DNA of 64,000 nt from Pneumocystis sp. 'macacae' (GCA_018127085.1 CM030724.1:434001-498000); one strand, 5' to 3'. Numbered from the stretch's first letter, positions 49,665 to 62,973 are shown. Notes: generated by a model from the letters alone, not told the origin. Numbers and translations are program-made.

Positions 49665-51657
49665 ATGAATTTTCCTTTTTGCTCATTAAGTCTCAGAAGA
49701 GGCAAAAGGTTGTTTTATTTTATGAAACAAAGAATCAATCAGCAAAGACTTTATTCAACTAAAGAATTGAAGTTTGGACAAGATGTACGATCTTCACTTT
49801 TGAATGGTGTTGAGGTATTAGCAAAAGGTTTTTGCATGATTATGCATTGTTTCTTGTATTTACGGTGTAATATAGCTGTTTCTGTTACTTTAGGACCGAA
49901 AGGACGGAATGTTCTTATTGAACAAAGTTTTGGAAGTCCTAAAATTACAAAGGATGGTGTAACAGTAGCAAAGAGCATTACTTTGAAAGACAAATTTGAA
50001 AATTTGGGTGCTCGGTAGCTTTTTATTGTTTTGGAAATATTTTTGGTTGATAGTATTAGTCTTGTTCAGGATGTAGCAAATAAGACAAATGAAACTGCGG
50101 GAGATGGAACAACAACCGCAACAGTGCTGGCTCGTGCAATCTTTTCAGAATCTGTTAAAAATGTTGCAGCTGGATGTAATCCAATGGATCTTCGTCGTGG
50201 TGCACAGAAAGCAGTTGATGAGGTTGTAAAGTTTTTACAAAAAAATAAACGAGATATCACAACTTCTGAAGAAATCGCTCAAGTAGCAACTATTTCTGCG
50301 AATGGTGATAAGCATATTGGTCGTCTAATTGCTAATGCAATGGAAAAAGTATTTTTTTATTTTTTTATTTTATCTAATGATATAGGTTGGTAAAGAAGGT
50401 GTAATCACTGTAAAAGAAGGAAAAACAATTGATGATGAGCTTGAAATTACAGAAGGGATGCGTTTTGATAGGGGATACATTTCACCTTATTTTATTACAG
50501 ATATTAAGACTCAAAAATGTGAATTTGAAAAACCTTTGATTCTTCTTTCTGAGAAGAAAATATCCGCGTTGCAGGACATCCTTCCATCTCTTGAAATAGC
50601 AGTGAATCAGAGGCGGCCGTTGGTTATCATAGCTGAAGACGTTGATGGCGAAGCTTTAGCTGCATGTATTTTGAACAAGCTTCGTGGTCAACTCCAAATA
50701 GCGGCTGTTAAAGCTCCTGGTTTTGGTGATAATAGGAAATCTATTTTAGGAGATATTGGTATTCTTACAGGAGGCCAAGTGTTTACTGATGAATTGGATA
50801 TGAAATTAGAGCGAGTCACACCTGAATTATTAGGTTCTACTGGCAGTGTTACAATCACTAAGGAAGATATTATTTTACTTAATGGTGATGGTGAAAAAGA
50901 TTTGATTTCTCAAAGATGTGAGCAAATTAGACTTGCTATTAATGACCCTACTACTTCTGAATATGAAAAGGAAAAGCTTCAAGAACGCCTTGCTAAGCTT
51001 AGTGGAGGTGTTGCAGTTATTCGTGTTGGTGGTTCTAGTGAAATTGAAGTTGGGGAAAAAAAAGATCGTTTTGTTGATGCAGTATGTATTATTTTATAAT
51101 GTTTGAAAGTTATAATATTCTAGTTAAATGCAACTCGTGCTGCTGTTGAAGAAGGCATTTTGCCAGGAGGTGGTACTGCTATTCTTAAGGCCGTTTCTAT
51201 TTTAGATACTATTGCTGAAAAAATGGATACATTTGATGAGAAACTAGGTGTAAAAACGATTCAAAATGCTATTCAACAGCCAACACGCCTTATTGTGCAA
51301 AATACAGGAATTGCGGATGGCTCCGTTATTATTGATAAACTTACTAAAGAGTATGGTGATCAGTTTTTAATGGGTTATGATGCGGTCACTGGTAAAATTT
51401 GCAATATGGTTTCAGCAGGAGTGGTGAGTATATAATATTTTTTTTAAATATGTACAAATTTATCTCAGGTCGATCCTTTAAAAGTTGTAAAAACTGCTTT
51501 AGTTGATGCATTTAGTGTTGCTAGTCTTATGGCTACATCAGAATGTGCAATTGTAGATGCACCTGAACCACCCAGCACGCCTGGAGGACCAGGTGGCATG
51601 GGAGGTATGGGAGGTATGGGAGGCATGGGAGGTATGGGGGGCATGGGAGGTTTTTAG
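49665..51657 (+). CDS. HSP60: Mitochondrial chaperonin HSP60
   Basis: GroEL-type chaperonin of the mitochondrial matrix. The N-terminal 35 residues are a basic, Ser-rich presequence ([20 protein letters not shown]). Conserved blocks are [58 protein letters not shown] (nucleotide-binding Asp and TTT), [20 protein letters not shown] and [20 protein letters not shown]. The protein ends in the repetitive GGMGGMGG tail typical of mitochondrial Hsp60. Five introns of about 45 nt interrupt it; the first lies within the [13 protein letters not shown] junction near 49828-49875. The length is about 570 aa. Confidence 0.97.
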
Positions 51658-51757
51658 GTGTTATTGATAATAAATCCTGCTGCCTATACAACAACCATGG
51701 TCTCATTTTTGTATTTCTTAATTTATATATATATATTTTGTATTTTTAAATAAAAAT

Positions 51758-52508
51758 TTAAGTTTTAATATTGGCATATGCTTCTTTAAAAATATTATAT
51801 AATGTATGGCAAGTATTATTGTTTAATTTTGTTGATAGAAATATTTCCAAGTCTTTCCAAAAATCTGCACTTAGTTCTAATGACTACATATATGAATATA
51901 TGTCTGATATCATAAAAAATACTTACATGAATTGTTTTGTTCTGTGTTGTACTTGCTGCCTCAGTCATTTTACAGGAGGATTGTGTTTCCTCCGTATGCA
52001 TCTTTTTTTCCATAATTATAACTTGAAGCAACAGTCTCGTTTGACTTAATTCTAATATATCTGATATTGATTTTGTATCTGTAAGAACTTTTCCTTTGTT
52101 TAAAAGCCGAACTTGAGATAATTCAACATTAAATATGCCTGAGACACTCTTTTTGATAGAATAAATCGTATCTGAACGCTGAACTTTAATATCAACGGTT
52201 TTTTTAGGTCCTCTTAATGTTTTGATTGTAATGTCAACTGTTTCTTGAATTTTTAGTTTTTTCATGAAAAAAATAATAAATAAACCTGAATCTTCATTTT
52301 CGTCTTCCTCTATGCCTTTCCATAAAGGAAGATTTATTTCTGGTAGATTTAACTGTATTTTGTCAAATATTTTTTTTATATTTAAAATTACCTCCTGAGG
52401 CACCATTTCAAGACGAGAAAGAGGTGCAATAAATTCTTCTGAAAATCTTATTGGTTTCTGTTCTAATTGTTGCAAGAAACTTCGCGCAAAGCATTTTTCC
52501 GCTTCCAT
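51758..52508 (-). CDS. GET5: GET5/UBL4-type tail-anchored protein insertion factor
   Basis: A ubiquitin-like adaptor of the GET pathway that hands tail-anchored proteins to Get3. The N-terminal Get4-binding segment reads SFLQQLEQKPIRFSEEFIAP. The ubiquitin-like fold covers DITIKTLRGPKKTVDIKVQR through LNKGKVLTDTKSISDILELS. A Ser/Thr linker is followed, after an intron that appears to run from GTACAACAC to AAGTGCAG (about 90 nt), by FWKDLEIFLSTKL and ending KEAYANIKT, which fits the small helical Get5 dimerisation domain. The stop is at 51758-51760. The start at 52508 is only 44 bp from the start of the PGA1-like gene on the other strand. Confidence 0.65.
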
Positions 52509-52552
52509 TTTTTCCTGTTTTTTATTGTCGTACGATCTACTCGTCTACTTTG

Positions 52553-53316
52553 ATGTACCGTCAAATTATTTATTTTTTATTTTTTATATCTATACACGCA
52601 AATCTTGAAAAAATTATTTTTATTACTGTCCCTGAAACATATCAAAAACAATCTTTGTCAATTTCATCTATCTTATATACTTTATCAACACCGTCTATTT
52701 TACCTACTCCTCCAACTTCATTTTCAAAACTTTTTCTTAATAAAATTTTTTTATTAGAGACACAATTAGGGTTTAATGAAAATCAAACAGCTATAGAAAC
52801 ATCGCATTGGTTTCATACACAATTGCCTTTCAACACTTTATACGAGATTCGTGTTTGTTGGCCTGCAACTGTATGTTTTTTTCTGTTTTTGTTTCATTAT
52901 TTAATTTTTAAGTCTCCAGCAAATATTGATATTTCTATTTTCTACGATGTAAAAAATAAAAAACCATCTGTTGCAACATTTTACATACGAGTAATCTCGA
53001 AGGCTGCGTATTTTTCACTTGATCCTGCTGTTATGAATAAGCACTCCCTTCCTTTGCATATTAGTAAGTGTTTAAGACAAAAAGAATAAAATATGAATAT
53101 CAAAACATTTTTTCTTGTTTTTTATATTTTTTCTTTGTCTTCTTTTCTTTATCTTCTTTTCTTCTGCTTATATCTATAGCACTTGATAAAGTTGTTTATG
53201 GTATACCATGGACGTTGCGCTGGACGCTGCTATACTGTTTCATTATTGGAGTTATTGCTTGGTTCTATTTTGGACCTTTTGTTTATTACTTTATTTGCCG
53301 GCAAATCAGTATATAG
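52553..53316 (+). CDS. PGA1-like ER membrane protein (GPI-mannosyltransferase II)
   Basis: A secretory-pathway protein with an N-terminal signal peptide (MYRQIIYFLFFISIHA) and a C-terminal membrane helix (WTLLYCFIIGVIAWFYFGPF). The lumenal part has WFHTQLPFNTLYEIRVCWPA, resembling the YEVRICWPA segment of Pga1/PIG-X-like cofactors of the second GPI mannosyltransferase. A frame extends upstream to 52451 but would overlap the GET5 coding sequence, so the ATG at 52553 is preferred. Two introns are needed, after CWPAT (GTATGTTTTT...) and after LPLHI (GTAAGTGTTT...). The spliced length is about 205 aa, close to yeast Pga1. Family assignment is tentative. Confidence 0.5.
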
Positions 53317-53478
53317 TAATAATATAAAAATACTAACTTATTGTTTTCAGTAACGAAAGAATTCTATTATTAATGATACATACATTCTAAATGTAAATCT
53401 ACTAAAACGATAAATATACCCCCTAGTTCCTCTTAACTGCATTTTCTTCATTTCATTTTCCCATTACTTTTTCATGTT

Positions 53479-55465
53479 TTAATCAACTTCTTCAACTGAA
53501 GGTCCATGATCATCATTTGCACTAGGAAAACCGCCTGGCTGAGCACCCATGCCATCCATACCAGGAATGCCACCAGTCTGATACATTTTAGACATAATAG
53601 GCCCTGCAACTGCTTCAAGCTCCTTTTGTTTGGAATCATATTCTTCTCTTGTTGCAGTCTGGTTTAAGTCTATCCATGACGTTGCATCGGCAACGGCTGC
53701 CTGAAGTTTTTCGCGATCCTGAGAAGGAATCTTGTTTTTTGTTTTGTCATCTGACAATGTATTTTTCAAACTATATGCATACGACTCCAAAGAATTCTTA
53801 GCTGAAATACGGGCAGACTCCGCTTCATCTTCTGCCTTATATTTTTCCGCTTCTTGAATCATACGTTCAATCTCTTCCTTTGATAAACGACCTTTCTCAT
53901 TCTTAATAGTAATGTTGCTTGTTTTACCTGTACCCTTTTCAACAGCAGAGACGTTAAGAATCGAATTAGCATCTATGTCAAATGTGACCTCGATTTGAGG
54001 AACACCACGAGGCGCTGGTGGAATACCAGTCAAATCGAATTGTCCAAGCAAATGACAATCTTTAGTACGTGCACGCTCACCCTCATATACTTGAATAAGC
54101 ACACCAGGCTGGTTATCCGCATAAGTAGAAAATATTTCAGATTTTTTAGTTGGGACAGTTGTATTCCGCTTAATAAGGGTTGTCATTACACCACCCGCAG
54201 TTTCGATACCCATTGAAAGAGGCGCCACATCAAGCAAAAGTATGTCTTGAGTCTGTTCTGATGTATCACCTGAAAGAATAGCTGCTTGAACTGCAGCACC
54301 ATAAGCAACAGCCTCATCTGGATTAATTGTTCTGTTTGGCTCTTTTCCGTTAAAGAAATCAGAAACCAATTTCTGAATACGAGGAATACGTGTAGAACCA
54401 CCAACCAACACAATTTCATGAACACTTGATTTATCAAGTTTAGCATCACGAAGAACTTTTTCAACTGGCTCCATCGTTCCTCGAAAGAGGTCTTGGCAAA
54501 GCTCCTCGAATCGAGCACGAGTAATAGAAGTATACAAATCAATACCCTCAAATAAAGAGTCAATTTCTATACTTGTTTGTGTTGACGATGAAAGAGTCCG
54601 TTTGGCACGTTCGCATGCTGTTCGAAGTCGCCGAAGAGAACGTGCATTTCCTGAAATATCTTTCTTGTGTTTACGCTTAAACTCTGCAATAAAGTGATTC
54701 ACAAGACGATTGTCGAAATCTTCTCCTCCCAAATGAGTATCACCTGCTGTTGCTTTGACTTCAAAAATCCCCTCTTCAATTGTTAATAATGATACGTCAA
54801 AAGTCCCTCCTCCAAGATCAAAGATAAGTACATTCTTCTCATTTGATGTCTTTTTATCTAGGCCATATGCAATAGCTGCTGCTGTAGGCTCATTGATAAT
54901 ACGTAAAACATTCAATCCTGCAATCAATCCTGCATCTTTCGTGGCCTGTCGTTGTGAATCATTGAAATATGCTGGAACCGTGATAACCGCATTGGTTACT
55001 TTAATTCCAAGATATGCTTCAGCTACTTCCTTCATTTTTATAAGAACCATCGACGAAATCTCCTCCGGTGTAAATGTTTTCGTCTCCCCTTTATATTCAA
55101 CTTGAATATAAGGCTTTTGACCCTTATCTATAACTTTGAAAGGCCAATGCTTCATATCTGATTGTACTTCCGCATCTGCGAACTTCCGTCCAATTAGGCG
55201 TTTTGCATCAAATACTGTATTGCACGGATTCATTGCAACCTGGTTCTTTGCTGCATCTCCAATAAGTCTTTCTGAATCCGTAAATGCCACATATGATGGA
55301 GTGGTCCGGTTGCCTTGATCATTTGCTATAATCTCTACATGTCCATCTGACCATACTCCCACGCATGAAAACGTGGTTCCCAAATCAATACCAACTGCAA
55401 AAATATTAATTATCTTGATATTTTATAAATAATATTCTATACTCACTTGCTTTTTCTAGTACCAT
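53479..55465 (-). CDS. SSA1: Cytosolic HSP70 (SSA type)
   Basis: ATP-dependent chaperone of the cytosol and nucleus. A small first exon encodes MVLEKA, and the intron (GTGAGTATAG...TTTGCAG) splits the Ile codon, giving [20 protein letters not shown]. Signature motifs are [33 protein letters not shown] and the substrate-binding domain from about residue 395. The C-terminus GPSVEEVD carries the EEVD motif that binds TPR co-chaperones, marking it as cytosolic. The main exon is uninterrupted for 634 codons, unlike most genes here, and its codon usage is richer in G+C, as expected for a highly expressed gene. Confidence 0.97.
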
Positions 55466-56134
55466 CTTATCTTATTCAACACAGCAATTGCTTTTTTATT
55501 TTGTCTTTTTGACCTTTGGGGCAGTCGGTTGCCTTTATATCTTTATTTCATGGAATCTCGTGGAAGGTTTTTAAGGTTCGAGAAGGTTATATATAATAAA
55601 GAATAGAAAGGTATGGAAGGATAAAAGAAAGAAAAAAATATACACTATTAAGACAATAATAGGGACGAAATGAATTGAAATAAAATATATATTTATTAAT
55701 AAATACAGTATTAGGGACAAAATACTTGGATATGAATGAGGTATGTATAGTAGGCGGTATGGCATGTGTAAAGTATGGAGCAAAAATATATAAAATATGT
55801 GTAGTATGTATTTGAATACATTAGTATAGTAGAAAATAATGTGTATTTGAAGAAGCAAATTAGCTTATATTAATAATTGGAAGATAATTAAATGATGGCT
55901 TTTTATAGTAAAGCATTTCATTATTTTATGTATGGTAGTAAAGGCGTAAAGAGCTTCTATGTATTAAGTTTTACTGCATTGTAATTTAAGAAAAAATAAA
56001 TGCAGAAAATATGTGATTATGTGATTGAAATTAAGAATGGACGATAAAAGTTTAATTAACTATTTTTGAATCGGTAAAGAAGCATTCTTGTTTCCACGGA
56101 ACTGATAAGATAATGCTGTACAGTCGATACTTGT
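55466..56134. other. Spacer between HSP70 and EDE1
   Basis: About 670 bp. The first 130 bp hold the HSP70 promoter; the rest is AT-rich DNA that includes the EDE1 3' UTR side. A small open frame of 95 codons on the minus strand is low-complexity and not credible. No RNA gene recognised. Confidence 0.55.
55532..55584 (-). promoter_or_regulatory. Heat-shock element and TATA box of HSP70
   Basis: Upstream of the HSP70 start, the sequence TTCGAGAA at 55577-55584 is a perfect inverted nTTCnnGAAn heat-shock element, with further nearby GGAAG (55562) and GGAATC (55552) half-site-like units. Between it and the ATG the minus strand has GATATAAAG (55532-55540), a plausible TATA box about 70 bp from the ATG. 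Confidence 0.55.
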
Positions 56135-59100
56135 TTAATTGTTTTTTGCTTCTTTAGAAAAAGGTTCTGTAAAAAATGTATTTAGTTCGTAATTTTGGAT
56201 GCAAAAATCATTTTCAAAGCTATTGAGTTCTTCTGTTATAAGACCATAAGACCTATTTTCGTTTTTTTCTTCTGTGTTTTCTGAGTGTAATGTAATGTTT
56301 GAAGCTTGGACATTTTCTGAAAACTCGTTTATATCTAATAATAGTTTTTTAGATTGTTTTTTTTTAAAAATATTTCTTGATATATTATCTACATTGGAAT
56401 CTATAGTATCTTCTTCATTTATTGTGGTAATTTTTGTATTGCAAGAAGGATTATGATCAGAGTTGAGTACGGGTATATTAGAAATTAGATCTTTGTTTTT
56501 AAGATAAGCTAATTAGTTTTTAGAATTTTTAAAACAATATAGTAAAGTCAATTACCATTTGAATCATTATTAAAATCATCTATATCAGCAGATTCTGATG
56601 AGCTATAAAAACTGTTAATTGGTGGAAATTTTGATATAAAGCTATCATCATTAGAAGAATTTTCCGGCTCTGCAACAAGATTTGTAAATGCTTCATCAAA
56701 ATCTGCTTTATTTTTTTTAGACATATTATTATTATTATTATTATTATTATTGGATAAAAACGGGTCAAAAATAGCACTTTCTGCTTTGTTATTTATTCCC
56801 TAGTTTTATTTAGTAATAAAATAAAATAGAAATATATCTATACATTATTTTTTTCATCTTCTATTTTATTGAGAGTACGATAAGTATTTTTATTATTTAT
56901 TATTTGATTATCAAAATCTATTGGAAATGTTCCTGGAAGTGTTCCTGTTATGTTTTCCTCTTGTGCAGTTATATTTTGTACACCTAAGTACTCTATATCG
57001 TTTTTTTTATGTAAGGTATCATTTGATTTAAGATTTGTATTCAATAAATTATTCTTTTCTGTTTCTGATGAATCTAATAATGCTTTGTTTAAATTCTTCA
57101 TATTGAAGATTACTTTTTTAGATTCAGCATTATGCAACAATTCTTTTGAAATTTCTTTAGAATGAATGAGAACATCTGTAGTTTTTAAGTTATTGAATAT
57201 GTTCTCTTTATAAAACTCGAGTTTCTTCATTGCTGGATCTTTCAAAAAGATATGATCAGGCTCAAAGTCTAAGTAAGATTCATCTTCCGTTTTTGGTGAG
57301 TTATTTTTATTTATAACCCATGGTGTAGGTGTTCCGGGATAAGAACTTACTCTAGATAATTTACCAGGGGTTGATTCTGGAGGCTGAACAATAACAGATG
57401 AATCTAAAGATTCTGTTAAGCTATTTTTTCTTTTTAAAACTTGCATATCTATATTTGATGATAAATCCTTTTGGATAATATTTTCTGCAAAACTTACAGA
57501 AGTAATTAAAGATGGAATTCCAGAATTACATGATCCTGGTAATTGATGATTTTGTTTCTATTTATATATTAAAATATTAGGCAAAAATGTTTTATAGTTA
57601 CCATATCTATATGTTGATTATTTATTATATCTGAAGATTCTTTTAATTCTTTATTACAAACAGTCTCATTAAAATTTTTAATGGAATTGTTATGTATATC
57701 TGATTGATCTATAATATTTGAATTATCACAAATGGGAATAAACATCGGTGATACTGATTTCATTTCATTAAAATTTGATATCTGATGAAATGGATTTGAT
57801 AATTGATTATTAGGAGATAAAATAAAACTTGAATTAGTATCTTTCAAAACATTCTGCACTTTTGTATTTTCCTTAATACTAATTTTTAATTGTGCATAAT
57901 TGTCTTCAAATGCAGATAATTGCTTTTTATTTATTACTGTCATATTTTTTTGGTCCGATATACTTTTTCCTATTTTTTCCAAATCTTCTTCTAAAGCAAA
58001 TATTTGACTACTCATTGATTTTATTTTTTTTTCTAACTCTATGTTTTCATTTGTACTATATTTTAAATCCTGAAGTTGTTTTTGTTTTTGATCTTGCAAA
58101 GCATACAATTTTTTTTCAAGAACTAAACATTTTTGTTTTAATTTCTCTTTAGATATTTGAGATTCTGTAAAATGTTCTTGTATTTTTTGGATTATTTTTA
58201 GTTCTTTATTATATAAAATATGAATTTGTGACAATCTTTCTTCAATATCACGTTTTTGAGTATTAACAGTATTTAAATCTGATTTGATAGAAACATGTGT
58301 TTGTTTTAATTCTTTTATTTGTTTACTAAGAAGCAAAATTCTATTGTAAGCATTATCTGATTCATTAGCCATAGCTTCATTTTTTTCGGAATCTTCAGTA
58401 TTTGTATCGCTTAATAAATCTATCATCGTAGATGACTTGTGGTGTAAGATTTTTGGGTTTGAAGTAGTAGATGATACAATTGATTGTCCAAAATTAGATG
58501 TAGGAATAAAAGGTGTTTTATGAACTGAGCGAATAGAAGGTGCGCGTGAATGAGATGTTATTGAGAATGCATGACTAGGTGAAGATATAACTTTTGGTGT
58601 CTCTATATATGAATCTGTAGAATGTTTAATTGAAAAAACTGATGATGGAACAGATGGAGATGTGATATGTGCTTGTGAAGAAAATGAATTATTTAAATCA
58701 AACGATTCTGACGTTGTAGAACTAGAAGGATCTTGGTTACATGATGGAAAGAAAAACGCATTTTCTTGAGGGAAATCTTTTTGTAAAAGAGATAAGATAA
58801 GTTCCTGTGGAAGAGATGTTGGAAGATCTGTGCCTGCTAATTTTTGTCGTATCAAATGCATTGCAATAATAAATTCCTCTGTATTAAGTTTACCACTTTT
58901 ATCTATATCTGCTAGATCCCAAATATGTGCTAAAGTTTCTTCTGGTAATTTTGATGATAGGAAGAATGATACAGCTTCATCACCTGTTACGTAGTCATAA
59001 TTAGATTTACTAATTGATCTAAATAAATTAATATATTGAGATTTTTCATGTGGTTTTATATTCCAATCATTTGTTACATTTGAGTCAAATTGAGAAAAAA

Positions 59101-60135
59101 TATTAGACTGAGAGGTTATGTGTTGATGCTTATTATACTTTTGTGAGAAATCATTAAGATCTTCTAATTTTAAATTAATAGAGTTTTTTGGACTTAAATC
59201 ATTAAAAACAGTTCTTTGAGAAGGTTCGCGGCTATGTATTTTACCCGCTACCATGTTGAAAACTTCAGGAGATAAAATGGAAGGAAGAGTTTTTAACGAC
59301 CCATTTATAAGTGAGTGAATTAAATGCATAGCAACAGTAAATTCTGTAATATTTAAAGCACCTCGACGCTGGATATCAACCAAATTCCTACAGTATTATA
59401 TGGCTATTTTCCTCATAAGGCATATATACCATATTTGACCCAATATTTCATTTGGTAAATGTGTTCGTAAGAATATTGTTTTTGCGCGTGACCCTACAAC
59501 TTTATTTAAATATATTTTCCTATAGATACTTTTGTATACCTTTTACAAGACCATTAGTTAGTTTAAGATTTTTAAATATATTCTGATAACGATTCCTTTC
59601 TTCTATTGTTATTAAGGGGATTACATCTAATACTTGAGAAGGAGTGTTCCAATTTATTGCCTTTTCTATATTAAATTTTGGTAATGGACATTCTTTAAAA
59701 AGTTAGGCATATATTTATGATATAAAATGCAATGTACTTGAATTAATTAAATCTAGACTTGGATGACGTCCTTCTTGAGCGTGTGCAATTAAACGAAGTG
59801 CAATATTGAATTTTTTTTGTGTAAGAAATCCCATGTTTTCATCATCTGCTATTTTCCATATCTAATTAAAGTAAATTTTTATAAAATAGCTTTTGATTTT
59901 TTACTTCTCCAAGAATTTGAGATGAAAGTCCTGTCTTCTCAAAAAAACTGATTGAATGTTCTCCTAAAAGAACCCCAATATTTTCCTTATCTGCTTCATG
60001 AAAAAGCTTTTCATATACTTCTTTCTCTTCTCCTGAAAGATTGGCCTCAATTTCTATTTTATATCAATTTTAATTAAATTATTAATATTTCAAATAAAAA
60101 CCTTGTTTTAATGTTTCCTGTGTTTTTGAGCCCAT
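56135..60135 (-). CDS. EDE1: EDE1/Eps15-like EH-domain endocytic protein
   Basis: A scaffold of early clathrin-mediated endocytosis. Three EH domains are seen in order: ANLSGEEKEVYEKLFHEADK with IWKIADDENMGFLTQKKF; NILGQIWNLVDIQRRGALN-like (HLPNEILGQIWNLVDIQRRG) with FTVAMHLIHSLI; and YINLFRSISKSNYDYVTGDE with HIWDLADIDKSGKLNTEEFI. EH domains bind NPF motifs. A long coiled coil follows (KQIKELKQTHVSIKSDLNTV and onward), then a disordered Ser/Asn-rich tail with several acidic motifs and a poly-Asn run. No UBA domain was found at the C-terminus. The start MGSKTQETLKQ is in a short exon; there are about seven introns, mostly in the 5' quarter and near the 3' end. The spliced length is about 1,200 aa. 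A Pan1 identity is less likely because the coiled coil and EH number fit Ede1. Confidence 0.8.
56724..56755 (-). repeat. (AAT)n trinucleotide run coding poly-Asn in EDE1
   Basis: About ten AAT codons in a row on the minus strand, following FDPFLS. A likely length-polymorphic coding microsatellite. Confidence 0.75.
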
Positions 60136-60823
60136 TTTTTCACTTTAGCCTTTTTGTTCACTAGGAAAAGTACAAAAATAGTTTTTTTTTGTGCTAACAG
60201 GTTTAATATTTCTTTAATTAATTAATAATAAAGTTTTAATAAGGTTTTCTGAAGATTATTCGTTTAAACAGGGGTTTCATGTCTTGATAAATGTCAGAAG
60301 TATATAAAAAAGAAAAAAGTGTCAATAATATATAATAAATGTTTCTATCCGTTACGAATAATGATTCTTATTTCTTTATATGGGATTTATGAGATTTTAT
60401 ATTTTTTTGTATAAAATTAATATTTCTAATATATTCAAACAATTTTCTAGTAAAAAATGGTTAAACATATTAGAAATATATAGACATCTCAATGAAAATA
60501 GATTCCTGTACACTTAAACAAATAGATATATTTGTGTGAAGGATATTTTGCATTTGTTATACACTATTTTTGATTTTATATAAAATAGAAACTTTGAAAT
60601 ATTTTTTAAAATAACTCTTAAGAGTTTCAAATGTTTTTATTTATTTGATTGAAGTAATATTATTTGTTTTATGTTTTAAGGGATTAACTTTCGGAAGTGT
60701 TAATAAATTGTATTAAAGGAATTATAGTTTTTAAAGTTCTAGAAAGGCATGGTAAATGTGTGTTTTTAATGTTTTTATGTGTTTTAATAAGAGAAGTTTG
60801 GGGATGATCTGTTTTATAGTGGT
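60136..60823. other. AT-rich divergent intergenic region
   Basis: About 690 bp between the divergent starts of EDE1 and UFD1. AT-rich; presumably both promoters. No further feature recognised. Confidence 0.55.
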
Positions 60824-62016
60824 ATGAATAACGAATATGAATTTGATCAATGGTCGTTTTCTGGACTATTTGAAAATCAGGTCTTTAGAGGATATTATAG
60901 ATGCTATAGTGTTTCTATGATGGAGGGAAATGAAAGGAATTCTGTAAATTTTGGTGGGAAAGGTTTTTTTATTTTAAAAATGTGATATTTATTTATAGAA
61001 TAAAAGTTATACTTCCACCAAGTGTTTTGAATAAACTTAGTAAAAATAACCTGTATTTGATGTATGAGGATAGAGCTGACTCTATTAGGTCGTCTAAATA
61101 TTTCTTATCCAATGCTTTTTGAGTTAAAAAACACTGAAAAGGACAGAATTACACATGCAGGAGTTTTGGAGTTTATTGCAGAAGAAGGAAGGATTTATTT
61201 ACCCTTATGGGTATTTTCAAAAAAATCTGCTCTATTTTGTTAATAGGGTCTAGATGATGCAAACTCTTTTGCTTGAACAAGGAGATCTTCTATCTGTTGT
61301 TAGTACAAAACTTCCTCTTGGATCTTATGTGAAGATTCGGCCTCAACATCCAGATTTTCTTCAAATTACGGATCCTAAAGCTGTGTAAGTGTCTATTGGC
61401 TGTTTCGAAATGATATTAATAGATATTAGATTAGAAAATGCGTTAAGGAATTTTTCTGCGTTAACTAAAGAGGATATATTTCAAATTAACTATAATGAGC
61501 AAATATATGAAATAGAAGTATTAGATGTTAAGCCTAATGATGGTAGAGAGAGTATTTCAGTTGTTGAAACAGATTTAGAAGTAGGTTTTTTTAAAAGGAT
61601 GCGTTATTCCTAATCATAATTAGGTGGATTTTGCTCCACCTCTTGGTTATTCTGAACCTGAACCTGCAAAAAAGCTAAATAAATATAATTATAATAAAAT
61701 TTCTGGTAATATTGAGGAAAGTGTAATGCTTAAAGAAGCACAAGCGTCTAGTACTTTAAAATTAAAGCATGATAGTATTTTGTCCGTAGGATATAAATTA
61801 AATGGAGAATTTGTTGAAAATTTTCCAAAATCTACATCTGATTTTAAAACATCTGCAAAAGTAGATGATGATACACTTCCTACTCCTTTGAGAGTTCCCT
61901 TTGGTACTCTCTTTTTTGGTTATAAAATAAAACCTATAGGAAATAATGAAGACGATAAGTTTAATAAAGCTTTTCATGGTGAAGGACGAACGCTAAAAAA
62001 TAAAAAAAGAAAATAA
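60824..62016 (+). CDS. UFD1: UFD1 ubiquitin-fusion degradation protein
   Basis: The Cdc48/p97 cofactor that, with Npl4, extracts ubiquitinated proteins in ERAD and elsewhere. The start [20 protein letters not shown] leads to [15 protein letters not shown], and after introns to [20 protein letters not shown] and [20 protein letters not shown]. Further blocks are [40 protein letters not shown] and [20 protein letters not shown], ending the double-psi barrel; next [14 protein letters not shown] and a C-terminal SHP-like [11 protein letters not shown] that binds p97. About five short introns occur, one of which splits the Ser codon in KLSRLN. The spliced length is about 320 aa, as expected. Confidence 0.9.
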
Positions 62017-62973
62017 CAACTGCTTTGGTTAACAAAAAAAAATTTTATTAATTTTAGTAAAAGTTTAGATGGACGAATCTTTAAAAGTATTCTCATTTGT
62101 CATTAAAATTGATTAATTTTATATAATTGTTTTGTTAATAAGTCTATAAAGGTTATATTGAATATATATTTATCTTTATTCTGATTTAATTTTAAATAAC
62201 TTTTCTTCTATTTTATAAAAGTATATCTACTGTGATCTACTATCTAGTTAGCATATCAATTGTTACTATTGTATTTGAATATATGTATTTATGGAAAATT
62301 AATGATATGTTATAGTTATATATACATTTATGTATGTGCGATTATTAGTTTTTATTTCTAAGTATTTTATATTATATTGCGAATTCAATCTAATTTAGCG
62401 TTTTATATAAAAGATAAATATTAGTATCTTTTTCTGTACTTTCAATATAAATATTACAAGTGATAAAATGTTCTATATTTTTTAATGTTATTTATAATAA
62501 TTATATATAATATTAATGTATGATATAGCGTTTTACTAATAAATTTAAGTATTAACTAATTTAAAAAGTTATATTAAAAAAAACAAAATTTATCTTAATA
62601 CGAATATTCAATATATTTATGCTTTAGAAATTATTTATTAGTTCATGTCTCAATCACGATTAATCATTTCTACACAAGATATTGTACTTATTAGAAGAGA
62701 CTTATGAATACATAAATTTAATACTCTGACAAAAATATAATATATATTTTCACAAGTACATATTATATTTATATCTGGTTCATTAGGAACTAAATCATAT
62801 ATATACATATACTCAAATGACATATTCAGACGATATACTCAGACGTCAAGATTTAAACTCGAAATTACAATAGTAAAAACGATATATTCATATTTACGTA
62901 TAGCAATGAAAATTAAAAGTATACACAAAGTTTTATCCACTTTAACTCAAATTTAATCATGTTAAATACATTT
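62017..62973. other. AT-rich spacer between converging genes
   Basis: About 960 bp of AT-rich DNA between the stops of UFD1 and HTZ1. No coding sequence, RNA gene or repeat array recognised. Confidence 0.6.

Noticed and set aside
52451..52553. PGA1-like protein starting at 52451
   Set aside because: It would overlap the GET5 coding exon and lack the signal peptide at the very N-terminus; the ATG at 52553 begins with a signal peptide.
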